Source: Candidatus Zixiibacteriota bacterium (GTDB lineage: Bacteria; Zixibacteria; MSB-5A5; RBG-16-43-9). From it: a DNA stretch of 36,334 bases. This document shows, piece by piece, positions 24,723-32,582 of this stretch; the first letter of the stretch is position 1, and each line of letters opens with the position of its first letter. The stretch covers positions 1-36,334 of the forward strand of contig JALHSU010000190.1 of the NCBI GenBank assembly GCA_022865345.1, given 5' to 3'. The translations under genes were made by a program, and so were the position numbers. The notes beneath the pieces were generated by a model. That model was not told where the DNA came from, ran no database searches, and was given only the letters and a program-made list of their open reading frames with translations.

Positions 24723-25598
24723 ATGCCAGTCAATAAAGTTGTAGTCATGGGAGCCGGGGTTATGGGAAGAGGGATTTCCGAATTAGTCTCCTCCACCGGC
24801 TGCGAGGTGGTGCTGGTGGATAAGACTGAAGAGATTTTGAAGAATAGCATGCATATCCTCTCAGAGATAATGGATAACGAGATCGAGAAATGGGGTCTGA
24901 CCAGGAGTGAAAAAAAAGCAATCCTCTCCAGGATTACGCCTACGACCTCCCTGGAGGAAGCCTGCGATGTCAAGATCGTGATTGAATCAGTCCCCGAAAG
25001 CCTGGAGGCAAAAAAGGAAGTTTTCCAGAGCCTGGATTTGAACTGCTCTCCCGAGACCATCATAATCACCAATACCTCTACCTTATCCATAACCGAGTTA
25101 GCCTCGTTCACCAAAAGGCCGGACCGGGTCATTGGAATGCACTTTCTTTTTCCGGTTACCAAGGTTCCTTTAGTGGAGATCGTCAGGGGCCTGAAAACCT
25201 CTAAAGAGACCTATGATGCGATCAAGGATTTCGCAGACCAGCTGAACAAGACTCCGGTCACGGTATACGAATATCCCGGATACGTTACCACCCGCATAAT
25301 CGTTCCTTTTCTGAATGAGGCGATGCACGTTCTGATGGAAGGAATCGCCTCAGCTGAGGATATTGATACTGCTATGAGATTAGGGTTCGGGTTTAACATA
25401 GGTCCTTTAGCTCTGGCGGATATGATGGGCTTGGATGTGGTGATGAGCTGGATGGAAAACCTGTTAAATGAACTTTCTGAACACAAGTATAACCCCTGTC
25501 CCCTTCTGAGAAAACTGGTTCGTGCGGGACATCTTGGACAAAAAACCGGACAGGGATTTTTCAAATACGATGCAGAGGGAAATAGGATAAAAGAATAA
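24723..25598 (+). CDS. 3-hydroxyacyl-CoA (3-hydroxybutyryl-CoA) dehydrogenase
   Basis: The 291-residue protein matches the short Hbd/FadB2 form that oxidises 3-hydroxyacyl-CoA to 3-ketoacyl-CoA with NAD(P), or the reverse in fermentation. The Rossmann loop is MGAGVMGRGI, followed by the acidic VLVDK that prefers NAD. The catalytic His is in GMHFLFPVTKVPLVEIV (FLFP instead of the more usual FFNP). The C-terminal helical domain has FLNEAMHVLMEGIAS, then DTAMRLGFGFNIGPLALAD. I chose ATG 24723 (MPVNKVVVMGAG) because GAGGT lies just upstream and the family starts there; an upstream ATG would begin inside a repeat. ackA follows after a repeat-filled gap. Confidence 0.92.
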   Translation: MPVNKVVVMGAGVMGRGISELVSSTGCEVVLVDKTEEILKNSMHILSEIMDNEIEKWGLTRSEKKAILSRITPTTSLEEACDVKIVIESVPESLEAKKEVFQSLDLNCSPETIIITNTSTLSITELASFTKRPDRVIGMHFLFPVTKVPLVEIVRGLKTSKETYDAIKDFADQLNKTPVTVYEYPGYVTTRIIVPFLNEAMHVLMEGIASAEDIDTAMRLGFGFNIGPLALADMMGLDVVMSWMENLLNELSEHKYNPCPLLRKLVRAGHLGQKTGQGFFKYDAEGNRIKE

Positions 25599-25615
25599 CT
25601 GTGAATGTCTTATTT

Positions 25616-25701
25616 GTCATTCTGAGGGAGTCCAAATGGACGACCGAAGAATCTGTTTCCCGTTAGCAGAGAGATTCTTCGCCCTACGGGCTCAGAATGA
25701 C
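25616..25701. repeat. 86-bp GTCATTCTGAG-type double-arm palindrome
   Basis: Outer arms GTCATTCTGAG and CTCAGAATGAC pair (11 bp). Inner arms GAAGAATCT and AGATTCTTC pair (9 bp). Between them each side carries a tiny hairpin: GTCC-aaat-GGAC on the left, GCCC-tac-GGGC on the right. The fold is a long stem with two opposite side arms. It fills the gap between the dehydrogenase gene and ackA. Elements of this type occur in many FCB-like genomes. Confidence 0.9.
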
Positions 25702-25723
25702 GCAGTTGTAATCAGGAGAAAAG

Positions 25724-26956
25724 ATGAAGATTTTAGTTCTGAATTGCGGCAGCTCTTCGGTTAAATATCAGCTTATCGACATAGACAAAAACTATGCCTT
25801 AGCTAAAGGCTTGATCTCCAGGATAGGGATGAGCGATGCAGTCCTGACTCACAAGCCGCACGACCGGCCAGAGGTGAAGATCTCCGGGGAGATAATCGAC
25901 CATATCGTTGCCATCGAGTATGTGATAAGTATACTCCTCTCCCCTAACCATGGTGTGATCAAAGACAAATCGGAGATTTCGGCAGTTGGTCACCGGGTGG
26001 TGCATGGAGGCGAGAAATTCCCGGAGTCGGTCCTGATAAACCCGGAGGTGATGGCAGAGTTGAGAAACTGCATCGAGCTTGCCCCCCTGCATAATCCTCA
26101 CAATATCAGAGGTATAAATGCCTGTCAGAAGATTCTGCCGAATATCCCCCAGGTTGCGGTTTTCGACACCGCTTTTCACCAGCAGATGCCAAAATATGCT
26201 TACATCTACGGACTCCCCTACATTCTTTATAAGAAATACGGCATCCGAAGATATGGCTTTCACGGGACCTCTCATTTCTATGTGTCCAAACGCGCTTCCG
26301 AGTTATTGAAAAAGCCTCTTAAAGAACTCAAGATAATTACCTGCCATCTGGGTAATGGTGCCAGTATGGCAGCAGTAGATGGAGGGATATCTGTAGACAC
26401 CAGCATGGGATTTACTCCCTTAGAAGGGCTCCTTATGGGAACCAGAACTGGGGATTTGGACCCAGCTGTGATCTTACACATAATGGCTCGGGAAGAGCTA
26501 TCCCTGCAGGAAGCCAATACTCTTTTGAACAAACATTCCGGTATGCAGGGTATCTCCGGCCATTCAAGCGATATGCGGGACATTATCCAGGAAGCAAAGG
26601 AAGGGCATGCCAATTCTAAATTGGCTCTGGATATGTACTGCTACCGCATAAAAAAATATATCGGTGCCTATGCTGCAGCTATGGGTGGTCTGGACTGTTT
26701 GGTCTTCACTGCAGGAGTGGGTGAGAATTCTCCCTTAATCAGAGCAAAATGCTGTGAAGGATTGGAGTTCCTGGGGATTGAGATTGACGAGGACAGAAAC
26801 GAAGAGGCGGTGGGGATGGAGGCTCTGATCAGCAAGGACAAAACCAGGGTTAAGGTCCTGGCTATTCCGACCAATGAGGAGCTGGTTATAGCTCAGGAAA
26901 CTCAGAAAGTGATTGATGTGGATAAATTCCTGAAGGAGATGTCCAAAGGTGTATAA
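25724..26956 (+). CDS. ackA: Acetate kinase
   Basis: Interconverts acetyl phosphate and acetate with ATP synthesis, the main substrate-level ATP step of acetate-forming fermenters. At 410 residues it has standard length. Diagnostic segments: [16 protein letters not shown] at the start, [35 protein letters not shown]-like [32 protein letters not shown] and [13 protein letters not shown] lies 7 bases before the ATG. No phosphotransacetylase gene is in the window. The next gene overlaps its 3' end by 8 bases. Confidence 0.97.
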   Translation: MKILVLNCGSSSVKYQLIDIDKNYALAKGLISRIGMSDAVLTHKPHDRPEVKISGEIIDHIVAIEYVISILLSPNHGVIKDKSEISAVGHRVVHGGEKFPESVLINPEVMAELRNCIELAPLHNPHNIRGINACQKILPNIPQVAVFDTAFHQQMPKYAYIYGLPYILYKKYGIRRYGFHGTSHFYVSKRASELLKKPLKELKIITCHLGNGASMAAVDGGISVDTSMGFTPLEGLLMGTRTGDLDPAVILHIMAREELSLQEANTLLNKHSGMQGISGHSSDMRDIIQEAKEGHANSKLALDMYCYRIKKYIGAYAAAMGGLDCLVFTAGVGENSPLIRAKCCEGLEFLGIEIDEDRNEEAVGMEALISKDKTRVKVLAIPTNEELVIAQETQKVIDVDKFLKEMSKGV

Positions 26957-27278
26957 ATATGTTCTTATTCTGTTTCTTATAGTTACTCTCTTATTGACTT
27001 TGCCCGGATGCCAGAAATCCAGGGTGCAGGACTTACAGCAAAGGTTAGACAATTTTCGCAACATTCTGCCCCAGAACCTCAGGGCTGAGTTCGATTCTAA
27101 GAACTATGATGCAGTTGTCAAAGTGATCGACTCCCTTGTTGCGGAGGATGAAAATTTCAAGCAAAGATATGAAAAAATGAAAGATAACGAAGCTATCAAT
27201 GTTTTTACCTCCCAGGAGGTGGTTGATTTTTTCAAGACCTATTTCGTAGAAGAGATTGAAAAAGAGACGCAGCGTTGA
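26949..27278 (+). CDS. Small lipoprotein of unknown function
   Basis: A 109-residue predicted lipoprotein: hydrophobic N-terminus ([15 protein letters not shown]) and lipobox LPGC with the lipidated Cys. The mature part is helical and charged, with a possible coiled coil ([15 protein letters not shown]). It starts with GTG, overlapping the ackA stop by 8 bases, and AAGGAG within ackA sits 8 bases upstream, so it is translationally coupled to ackA. Its last three codons and stop (TQR-stop) lie in the first bases of the repeat cluster that follows, which suggests that the C-terminus was changed by repeat insertion. Function is unknown. Confidence 0.72.
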   Translation: MYKYVLILFLIVTLLLTLPGCQKSRVQDLQQRLDNFRNILPQNLRAEFDSKNYDAVVKVIDSLVAEDENFKQRYEKMKDNEAINVFTSQEVVDFFKTYFVEEIEKETQR

Positions 27279-27376
27279 CGCTGGTTGTTGGTCTCCAGAC
27301 CAACAACTAAAACCCGACGCTGCCTGTTGGTCTCCAGACTAACAGGTTGCCTGCGTTGGTGAGGACACCAACGCAG
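27269..27376. repeat. Cluster of three TTGGT hairpins
   Basis: Stems GTTGTTGGTCT (27284-27307, 11 bp perfect), CCTGTTGGTCT (27323-27346, one mismatch) and CTGCGTTGGTG (27351-27376, 11 bp perfect). A GCAGCGT/ACGCTGC pair encloses the first. It fills the gap before nfnA and provides the 3' end of the lipoprotein gene. Confidence 0.88.
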
Positions 27377-27409
27377 AGCAAGATCAAATAATGAAAAAAA
27401 GGAGAATTT

Positions 27410-28276
27410 CTGGAAAAAATCATCGAGAAAAGCAAATTAGCTCCGAATATTCACAGGATTAGATTTCATCTCCCCCTTTTAGTGGAAAAAGCCAAACCCG
27501 GACAGTTCGTGATTTTAAGGATTGATGAGCCGGGAGAAAGAATCCCGATGTCGATTGCGGACTTGGACAAGAAAAACGGGATCTTGACTATCGTTTTTCA
27601 GGAGGTGGGAAAATCGACTGCGCAGCTGGGTTCTCTCAAGGAAGGGGACCTACTTGCTGACGTGGTGGGTCCTCTGGGAACCCCTACTCATATAGAGAAA
27701 TACGGCAATTGCGTGTGCGTGGGAGGAGGCATAGGGATTGCCCCGATTCATCCTGTGGCAAAAGCTTTAAAAGAGGTGGGGAATCAGGTAACCTCCATAA
27801 TCGGTGCTAGGAATAAAGAGCTTCTGATAATGGAGGATGAATCAATAGCCGCCTGCGACAATCTGATTATATCGACAGATGATGGAAGTTATGGTTTTCA
27901 CGGATTTGTAACCCAGGTCTTAGCCGGAATATTAGAGAAAGGCGAAAAGGTGGATTTCGTCTTTTCAGTTGGACCGGTTTTGATGATGCGGGCATTAGCC
28001 AGAGTCACATTACCCTACAAAGTCAGGACAATAATCAGTCTGAACCCGATAATGGTAGATGGAACCGGGATGTGCGGTGCCTGCAGGGTAACTGTTGGGA
28101 ACCAGACAAAGTTCGCCTGTGTAGATGGACCGGATTTTGATGCCCATCTGGTTGATTTTGAGGAACTGCTTAAAAGACAGCGAATGTATCTAAAAGAAGA
28201 AAAGGTTGCTATGGATAATTTCGTCTCCAGAATGGATCAGTCTGCACATCACCATCAAAGCCACAAACCATCCTGA
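27410..28276 (+). CDS. nfnA: NfnA-type ferredoxin-NADP+ reductase subunit (SudB/PyrK-like FAD/[2Fe-2S] protein)
   Basis: A 288-residue subunit of the electron-bifurcating NADH-dependent ferredoxin:NADP+ oxidoreductase, or of the related sulfide dehydrogenase. It has an FAD-binding domain (KPGQFVILRIDEPGERIPMS), an NAD-binding part (VCVGGGIGIAPIHPVAKAL) and C-terminal cysteines of a [2Fe-2S] cluster (GTGMCGACRVTVG plus FACVDGP). The frame opens at 27395 and has no ATG, GTG or TTG before a GTG at 27482, which would delete conserved N-terminal residues and has no ribosome site. A CTG at 27410 lies 5 bases after AAAGGAG and yields MEKIIEKSKLAPN, exactly a family-like start. Alternatively ATG 27391 leads in after a one-base slip in the A7 run at 27394-27400. 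Pairs with nfnB 13 bases downstream. Confidence 0.88.
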   Translation: MEKIIEKSKLAPNIHRIRFHLPLLVEKAKPGQFVILRIDEPGERIPMSIADLDKKNGILTIVFQEVGKSTAQLGSLKEGDLLADVVGPLGTPTHIEKYGNCVCVGGGIGIAPIHPVAKALKEVGNQVTSIIGARNKELLIMEDESIAACDNLIISTDDGSYGFHGFVTQVLAGILEKGEKVDFVFSVGPVLMMRALARVTLPYKVRTIISLNPIMVDGTGMCGACRVTVGNQTKFACVDGPDFDAHLVDFEELLKRQRMYLKEEKVAMDNFVSRMDQSAHHHQSHKPS

Positions 28277-28289
28277 AGAGGAATCAAAA

Positions 28290-29693
28290 TTGAGCACCCC
28301 AAAAAAGACCAGTATCCCCAGGCAGAAGATGCCTGAGCAAACACCGGAGCAAAGGGTCAAAAATTTCAAAGAAGTTCCTTTCGGATACACTGAGGAATTA
28401 GCCAAGATCGAATCCCAGCGCTGTTTGTACTGCAAAAAACCTTTGTGCATTGCCGGCTGTCCGGTGGAGATCGATATACCTGGATTTATCAAATTTATTT
28501 CTGAAGGTGACTATATCGGCGCGGCAAAAAAGCTGAAAGAGACCAATAGCTTACCTGCAGTCTGCGGCAGGGTCTGCCCCCAGGAAGACCAGTGTGAAAA
28601 GGTCTGCGTTTTAGCTAAGAAATACCAGCCTGTAGCCATAGGTAACTTAGAGAGGTTTGCCGCAGACTATGAAAGGGAAGCAGGTGAAATAGAAATACCT
28701 GAAATCGAGAAATCGACTGGCAAAAAAGTGGCGATAGTTGGCTCAGGTCCGGCTGGGCTGACTGTGGCTGGTGACCTGATAAAAATGGGACATCAGGTAA
28801 CAGTATTTGAAGCTTTGCACAAGGCCGGAGGAGTTTTGGTTTACGGAATCCCGGAATTTAGATTGCCCAAGGCGATTGTTCAATCTGAAGTTGACTACCT
28901 GGCTAAATTAGGCGTTGAGTTTAAGACCAGCAATGTAATTGGGATGCTGGAGACTATTGATGACCTGTTCGCTTCCGGGTATCATGCGATCTTTATAGGG
29001 ACCGGAGCCGGACTCCCCAATTTTATGAGGATTCCGGGTGAAAATCTAAATGGCGTTTATTCCTCAAACGAATATCTGACCCGCTCGAATTTGATGAAAG
29101 CTTACAGCTTTCCGGAAAACGATACTCCTATCTTCTCAGGAAAAAATGTTGCTGTCCTGGGCGGTGGAAATACCGCTATGGATTCGGTCAGAACTGCTTT
29201 GAGACTGGGTGCAGACAATGCCTATATAGTCTATCGCCGCTCCCGAACTGAGATGCCAGCCAGAAAAGATGAGATTCATCATGCAGAACAAGAAGGAGTG
29301 AAATTCGACTTTCTGACTGCCCCGATTAAATTCCACGGGACAGAGGATGGCTGGGTCAAAGGGATGGAATGTATCCGGATGAAATTAGGAGAGCCGGACG
29401 AATCCGGACGCAGAAGACCAGTTCCAGTTGAAGGCTCCAATTATATAATGGATGTGGATACCGTGATAGTCGCCATTGGGAATAGCTCCAATCCATTGGT
29501 CCCGAAAACCACTCCCGGATTAGACATCAATAAATGGGGGAACATAACCGCTGACCCTGAAACTGGCCAGACCTCGCGCAAAGGTGTTTTCGCCGGAGGT
29601 GACATAGTCACCGGCGGAGCAACCGTAATCTTAGCCGCAGGTGCAGGCAAAAAAGCCGCCCGTGCGATTGACGCCTATTTGAAAACATTATAA
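28290..29693 (+). CDS. nfnB: NfnB-type / glutamate synthase small-chain-like oxidoreductase
   Basis: A 467-residue flavoprotein of the GltD/NfnB/SudA family. N-terminal cysteines for two [4Fe-4S] clusters are in CLYCKKPLCIAGCPVEID and CGRVCPQEDQCEKVC. They are followed by an FAD Rossmann motif (VAIVGSGPAGLTVAGDL) and an NADPH motif (VAVLGGGNTAMDSVRTALRLG), with TGGATVILAAGAGKKAA at the end. With NfnA it would couple NADH and reduced ferredoxin to NADP+ reduction. The adjacent NfnA favours this over glutamate synthase, whose large chain is absent. I chose TTG 28290 (MSTPKKTSIPRQKMPEQ) because AGAGGA lies upstream and the family starts so; the longer frame from 28206 overlaps nfnA without support. 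Confidence 0.93.
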   Translation: MSTPKKTSIPRQKMPEQTPEQRVKNFKEVPFGYTEELAKIESQRCLYCKKPLCIAGCPVEIDIPGFIKFISEGDYIGAAKKLKETNSLPAVCGRVCPQEDQCEKVCVLAKKYQPVAIGNLERFAADYEREAGEIEIPEIEKSTGKKVAIVGSGPAGLTVAGDLIKMGHQVTVFEALHKAGGVLVYGIPEFRLPKAIVQSEVDYLAKLGVEFKTSNVIGMLETIDDLFASGYHAIFIGTGAGLPNFMRIPGENLNGVYSSNEYLTRSNLMKAYSFPENDTPIFSGKNVAVLGGGNTAMDSVRTALRLGADNAYIVYRRSRTEMPARKDEIHHAEQEGVKFDFLTAPIKFHGTEDGWVKGMECIRMKLGEPDESGRRRPVPVEGSNYIMDVDTVIVAIGNSSNPLVPKTTPGLDINKWGNITADPETGQTSRKGVFAGGDIVTGGATVILAAGAGKKAARAIDAYLKTL

Positions 29694-29699
29694 AAATTT

Positions 29700-29727
29700 G
29701 TAAGGGCACGGCGCGCCGTGCCCTTAC
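29700..29727. repeat. Perfect 28-bp palindrome between convergent genes
   Basis: Each arm is GTAAGGGCACGGCG; the sequence is its own reverse complement. It sits 6 bases after the nfnB stop and 13 before the stop of the convergent TPR gene, and could stall transcription from both sides. It shares GGGCACG with 21944-21972. Confidence 0.85.
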
Positions 29728-29740
29728 GCCTGCCTTTTTA

Positions 29741-30838
29741 CTATTTAGAATTTGCCAACCCCTTATATTTTTTCGCATTCTCATCATCTCCAAGTTTTTC
29801 ATAGGCAAGAGATAAATTATGATAAACCATCTTGAGATAATGAGTTTGCACGGTCTCGGTAAAAATCTTCTCTGCATTCAAATAATACTCAATAGCTTTC
29901 TTAAAATCACATAAGCCAAAATAAGCATTACCTAAATTTGTATAGCTTGCTGATTCGCCTGCCTTATCACCTATCTTTTTATCAATTTCTAAAGATTTCT
30001 CGCAATACTCAATCGCCTTCTTGAAATCGCCTAAACCATCATAAGCATTGCTTAAACCTGTATAGCATTTTGATTCTCCTGCTTTATCCCCTATCTCTTT
30101 AAAAATTCCTAAAGACTTCTCACAATACTCAATCGCTTTCTTCAAATCGCCTAAGTCAGCATAAACAGTGCCTAAATTTGCATAGCATACTGATTCTCCT
30201 GTTCTATCACCTCTCTCTTTCTTGATATTTAAAGACTTCTCATGATACTCAATCGCCTTCTTGAAATCGCCTAAATCAGCATATACATTACCTAAGTTGT
30301 TAAGAGCTCCTGATTTTCCTTCTAATCTTTCAGTTTTATCTTTTACTTTTTCAGATATGGTTAATGCTTCTTTATAATGCTTTTCTGCCTTTTTTAGTTC
30401 TGATAAAAGATAATAGCAGTTACCTATGAGGATATTAGCGGCGACTTTGTTCTCCTGTGTAGCTCCCGGGTGTGATAGGCATTTTTCATACTCCTTAATA
30501 GCCTGTTTAAACTTATATTCTTTCTTATAGTTTTGTCCAGAATTAAAGAAATGTCTTAACAAGGGATTTTCTCCCAGACCATCTATGTATTCTTGTGTAA
30601 GACCCCTTCCACGTAACTCCTGCCTTTCTAATAATTCACGCTCAAATTTCTCGGCTTTAGCCTTTTCTTCTTCAGCTTTCTTTTGTTCTACTAATAAATA
30701 GACGCCGCAGAAACAGATTAACAAACAGATAACCCACACAATTATTTTTGTTCTTCTTTTTAGCTCTTTTGCTATGGAGAGAAATGTACCAAGTATTAAT
30801 GGACCAACTATCAAGATAATGCTTAACCAAAATTTCAT
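29741..30838 (-). CDS. Membrane-anchored TPR-repeat protein
   Basis: The 365-residue protein has two N-terminal membrane segments (residues ~4-22 and ~31-50), a charged coiled-coil-like linker (AEEEKAKAEKFERELLERQE) and a C-terminal superhelix of tetratricopeptide repeats. Residues ~100-170 hold two diverged TPRs. Residues 180-339 hold four almost identical 40-residue units (NLGNVYADLGDFKKAIEYHE, then KSLNIKKERGDRTGES and variants), and a last half-unit follows. The 40-residue period resembles kinesin-light-chain type TPRs. It probably serves as a protein-binding scaffold at the inner membrane. GGGGAG lies 10 bases before the ATG. It is not obviously part of an operon. AT-rich like the exosortase cassette. 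Confidence 0.88.
   Translation of the reverse strand: MKFWLSIILIVGPLILGTFLSIAKELKRRTKIIVWVICLLICFCGVYLLVEQKKAEEEKAKAEKFERELLERQELRGRGLTQEYIDGLGENPLLRHFFNSGQNYKKEYKFKQAIKEYEKCLSHPGATQENKVAANILIGNCYYLLSELKKAEKHYKEALTISEKVKDKTERLEGKSGALNNLGNVYADLGDFKKAIEYHEKSLNIKKERGDRTGESVCYANLGTVYADLGDLKKAIEYCEKSLGIFKEIGDKAGESKCYTGLSNAYDGLGDFKKAIEYCEKSLEIDKKIGDKAGESASYTNLGNAYFGLCDFKKAIEYYLNAEKIFTETVQTHYLKMVYHNLSLAYEKLGDDENAKKYKGLANSK
29822..30301 (-). repeat. Four 120-bp tandem coding repeats (TPR units)
   Basis: Four consecutive 120-base units encode the residues 180-339 of the TPR protein. Phrases such as the complement of GCGATTGAGTATTGC recur at 120-base steps. The high nucleotide identity points to recent unit duplication, so copy number may vary between strains or be collapsed in assembly. 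Confidence 0.85.
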
Positions 30839-30961
30839 ATTCTATTTACTCCCCTATGTTGACCATCCTTAGCCAATAAAGTGTAATAGGCTCTTTTCCT
30901 TCTTTGTTTGATTTATATAATTTAACTATTCTCTTTGAAAAATCAAGCCTGAAAGAGATAG

Positions 30962-31152
30962 GTGGGGCGTATTGCCATACGCCCCTACAAAGAGCGTGAG
31001 GACAGAACAATGTTCTGTCCTTACAAAAAAGCAAGGCAAGGCTAAAAGCCTTGCCCTACGAACTTATCAATTAAAAACGTCCGGGATAAACTCCGAGAAA
31101 CGGATCCGCAGGACCGGACGCAACGAACTTGGAGACGCATGCTATGCGTCTC
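30962..31152. repeat. REP-like hairpins between the TPR and HtrA-like genes
   Basis: In the 396-base gap 30839-31234: 30962-30988 (arm GTGGGGCGTAT, ending CTAC), 30996-31024 (GTGAGGACAGAAC, ending TTAC), 31035-31055 (GGCAAGGCT, then CCTAC) and 31132-31152 (GAGACGCAT, then TAC). The rest (30839-30960 and 31153-31234) has no gene I can support. Confidence 0.85.
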
Positions 31153-31234
31153 TACACTCTTTTTTACGGTCACGAGAAACGACCAACGCTCGCGTCATTT
31201 CTCTTTCCCCTTGAACCCTTGACTCCTCGAATCC

Positions 31235-32569
31235 TTATTTCTTCTCTTCCTCCATCTTCTTGCTCAGTTTTTCAATCTCTTTACTTAAGTCCACCAGTTC
31301 CTTCTTAAACTCTTCCATCTCTTTCCTTAGCTCTGTCAGGTCTTTGCCCTGGACGATTTTCGCTTTGTCAAGCGATTCCAGGAGTTTACTCTGCTGCTCG
31401 TCGTACACCTGCTCGAAATTTGCCTTTCCCAGCGCCTCGGAGAGCTTTTCCAGACCCGTCCAGAAGCTATAGTCCGGCCCGGCCCTGCCAAGTCTGGCGC
31501 TTAGAATCCTTTCTTTTCCATTCCGCAGCACTCTTAGCCTTACCGATTTATCAGGCCGGGTACTTTCAATTAGCTCCCTGAAATGCTCAGAGTCCTCAAC
31601 TTTCTCGTCGTTGAATTCCACCACCACGTCCTGATCTCTCAAACCTGCCTTGTCTGCTGGACTACCCTGCACCACGCCATCGACTAGAACCCCTCCCTTC
31701 ACACCGATCTCCGCTTTTGTCTGCTCGTCCAAGTCTGCCAGATAAACACCCAGATAACCCTTCTCAATGCTGGAGCCATGTTTTATTATCCAATCCGCCT
31801 TCTCCTTGACTGAGTTCATCGGAATTGCCAGAGAGATCCCGGATGAGGGTACTTCGATCTGGGTCGGCGGGATGGTGACACTTCTCTTCAACCCCTCCTC
31901 GTATATCCTCACAGATCCCATTACCGAAGGCTCGGAAAGCTTGGCAGAAACCAGTCCGATTACTTTTCCCCTGGTGTTTAATACCGGTCCTCCGCTATTT
32001 CCTGGACTCACGTTGACGCTCATCTGGATGGTCTTATCATCTCTGATGCCGTTGACTATCCCGAAGGAGACTGCAGTCGGAAGCCCGTATGAATTCCCCA
32101 CAACTGTGACCCAGGAGCCTTCCTTTGTTTTGTCAGAGTTACCCAGCTCGGCCGGTCTCAGACCTTTGGCGTCTATTTTCAAAACAGCTAAATTGGTCTG
32201 GTAATCCGTTCCAATCAGTTTCGCCTCATACTCTTTCTTATCAGAACCTATTACCCTGAAATCTTTCATCCCTCTCACCACGCTGGAAGTAGTCAGGATA
32301 TACCCGTCTGGTGAATAGATTACGCCTGAGCCTACGAAGGATGCCGGCTCAGAGAGTTTTCCCCTTCCTTCGGGAAAAATTCCCGCCTCGATGGTCACCA
32401 GCGATGGCTTAACCGACTCCACCAGACTGGTGATATTCTGCTCCAATGATTCCAGCACGTCTTGAGCTGAGGCAGAACTAACCAGGAATGATGAGTCTGG
32501 TTCAAACCGGCTGAAAAATAGGGACAAAAGAACTAAAATGCCCAGGTTCAATATAATTTTTATTCTCAT
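31235..32569 (-). CDS. HtrA/DegP-like protein with PDZ domain and substituted catalytic His and Asp
   Basis: The 444-residue exported protein has a signal peptide (IILNLGILVLLSLFFS), an S1C (trypsin-like) domain at ~40-215, one PDZ at ~276-365 (GYLGVYLADLDEQTK, GSPADKAGLRDQDVVVEFND) and a C-terminal coiled coil (LRKEMEEFKKELVDLSKEIE). In active HtrA the His sits in TNNHVV; here the same place reads TTSSVV (Ser96). The Asp of TDLAVLKI is Asn126 (TNLAVLKI). The nucleophile Ser192 in PGNSGGPV is kept. Two of three triad residues are therefore missing and proteolysis is unlikely. It is the last gene of a sigma/anti-sigma operon, 13 bases after the anti-sigma gene, the place MucD holds in algU operons. 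A binding, chaperone or sensor role is inferred. GGGAGG lies 6 bases before the ATG. Confidence 0.9.
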   Translation of the reverse strand: MRIKIILNLGILVLLSLFFSRFEPDSSFLVSSASAQDVLESLEQNITSLVESVKPSLVTIEAGIFPEGRGKLSEPASFVGSGVIYSPDGYILTTSSVVRGMKDFRVIGSDKKEYEAKLIGTDYQTNLAVLKIDAKGLRPAELGNSDKTKEGSWVTVVGNSYGLPTAVSFGIVNGIRDDKTIQMSVNVSPGNSGGPVLNTRGKVIGLVSAKLSEPSVMGSVRIYEEGLKRSVTIPPTQIEVPSSGISLAIPMNSVKEKADWIIKHGSSIEKGYLGVYLADLDEQTKAEIGVKGGVLVDGVVQGSPADKAGLRDQDVVVEFNDEKVEDSEHFRELIESTRPDKSVRLRVLRNGKERILSARLGRAGPDYSFWTGLEKLSEALGKANFEQVYDEQQSKLLESLDKAKIVQGKDLTELRKEMEEFKKELVDLSKEIEKLSKKMEEEKK

Positions 32570-32582
32570 ATAAACCTCCCTA

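Noticed and set aside
28206-28289. Longer start for nfnB overlapping nfnA by 71 bases
   Set aside because: TTG 28290 has a ribosome site and gives the family-typical N-terminus; the extra residues have no homologous character.
30846-31034. 62-codon open frame on the minus strand
   Set aside because: Its first half is made of REP-like hairpins, it has no ribosome site and no recognisable family.
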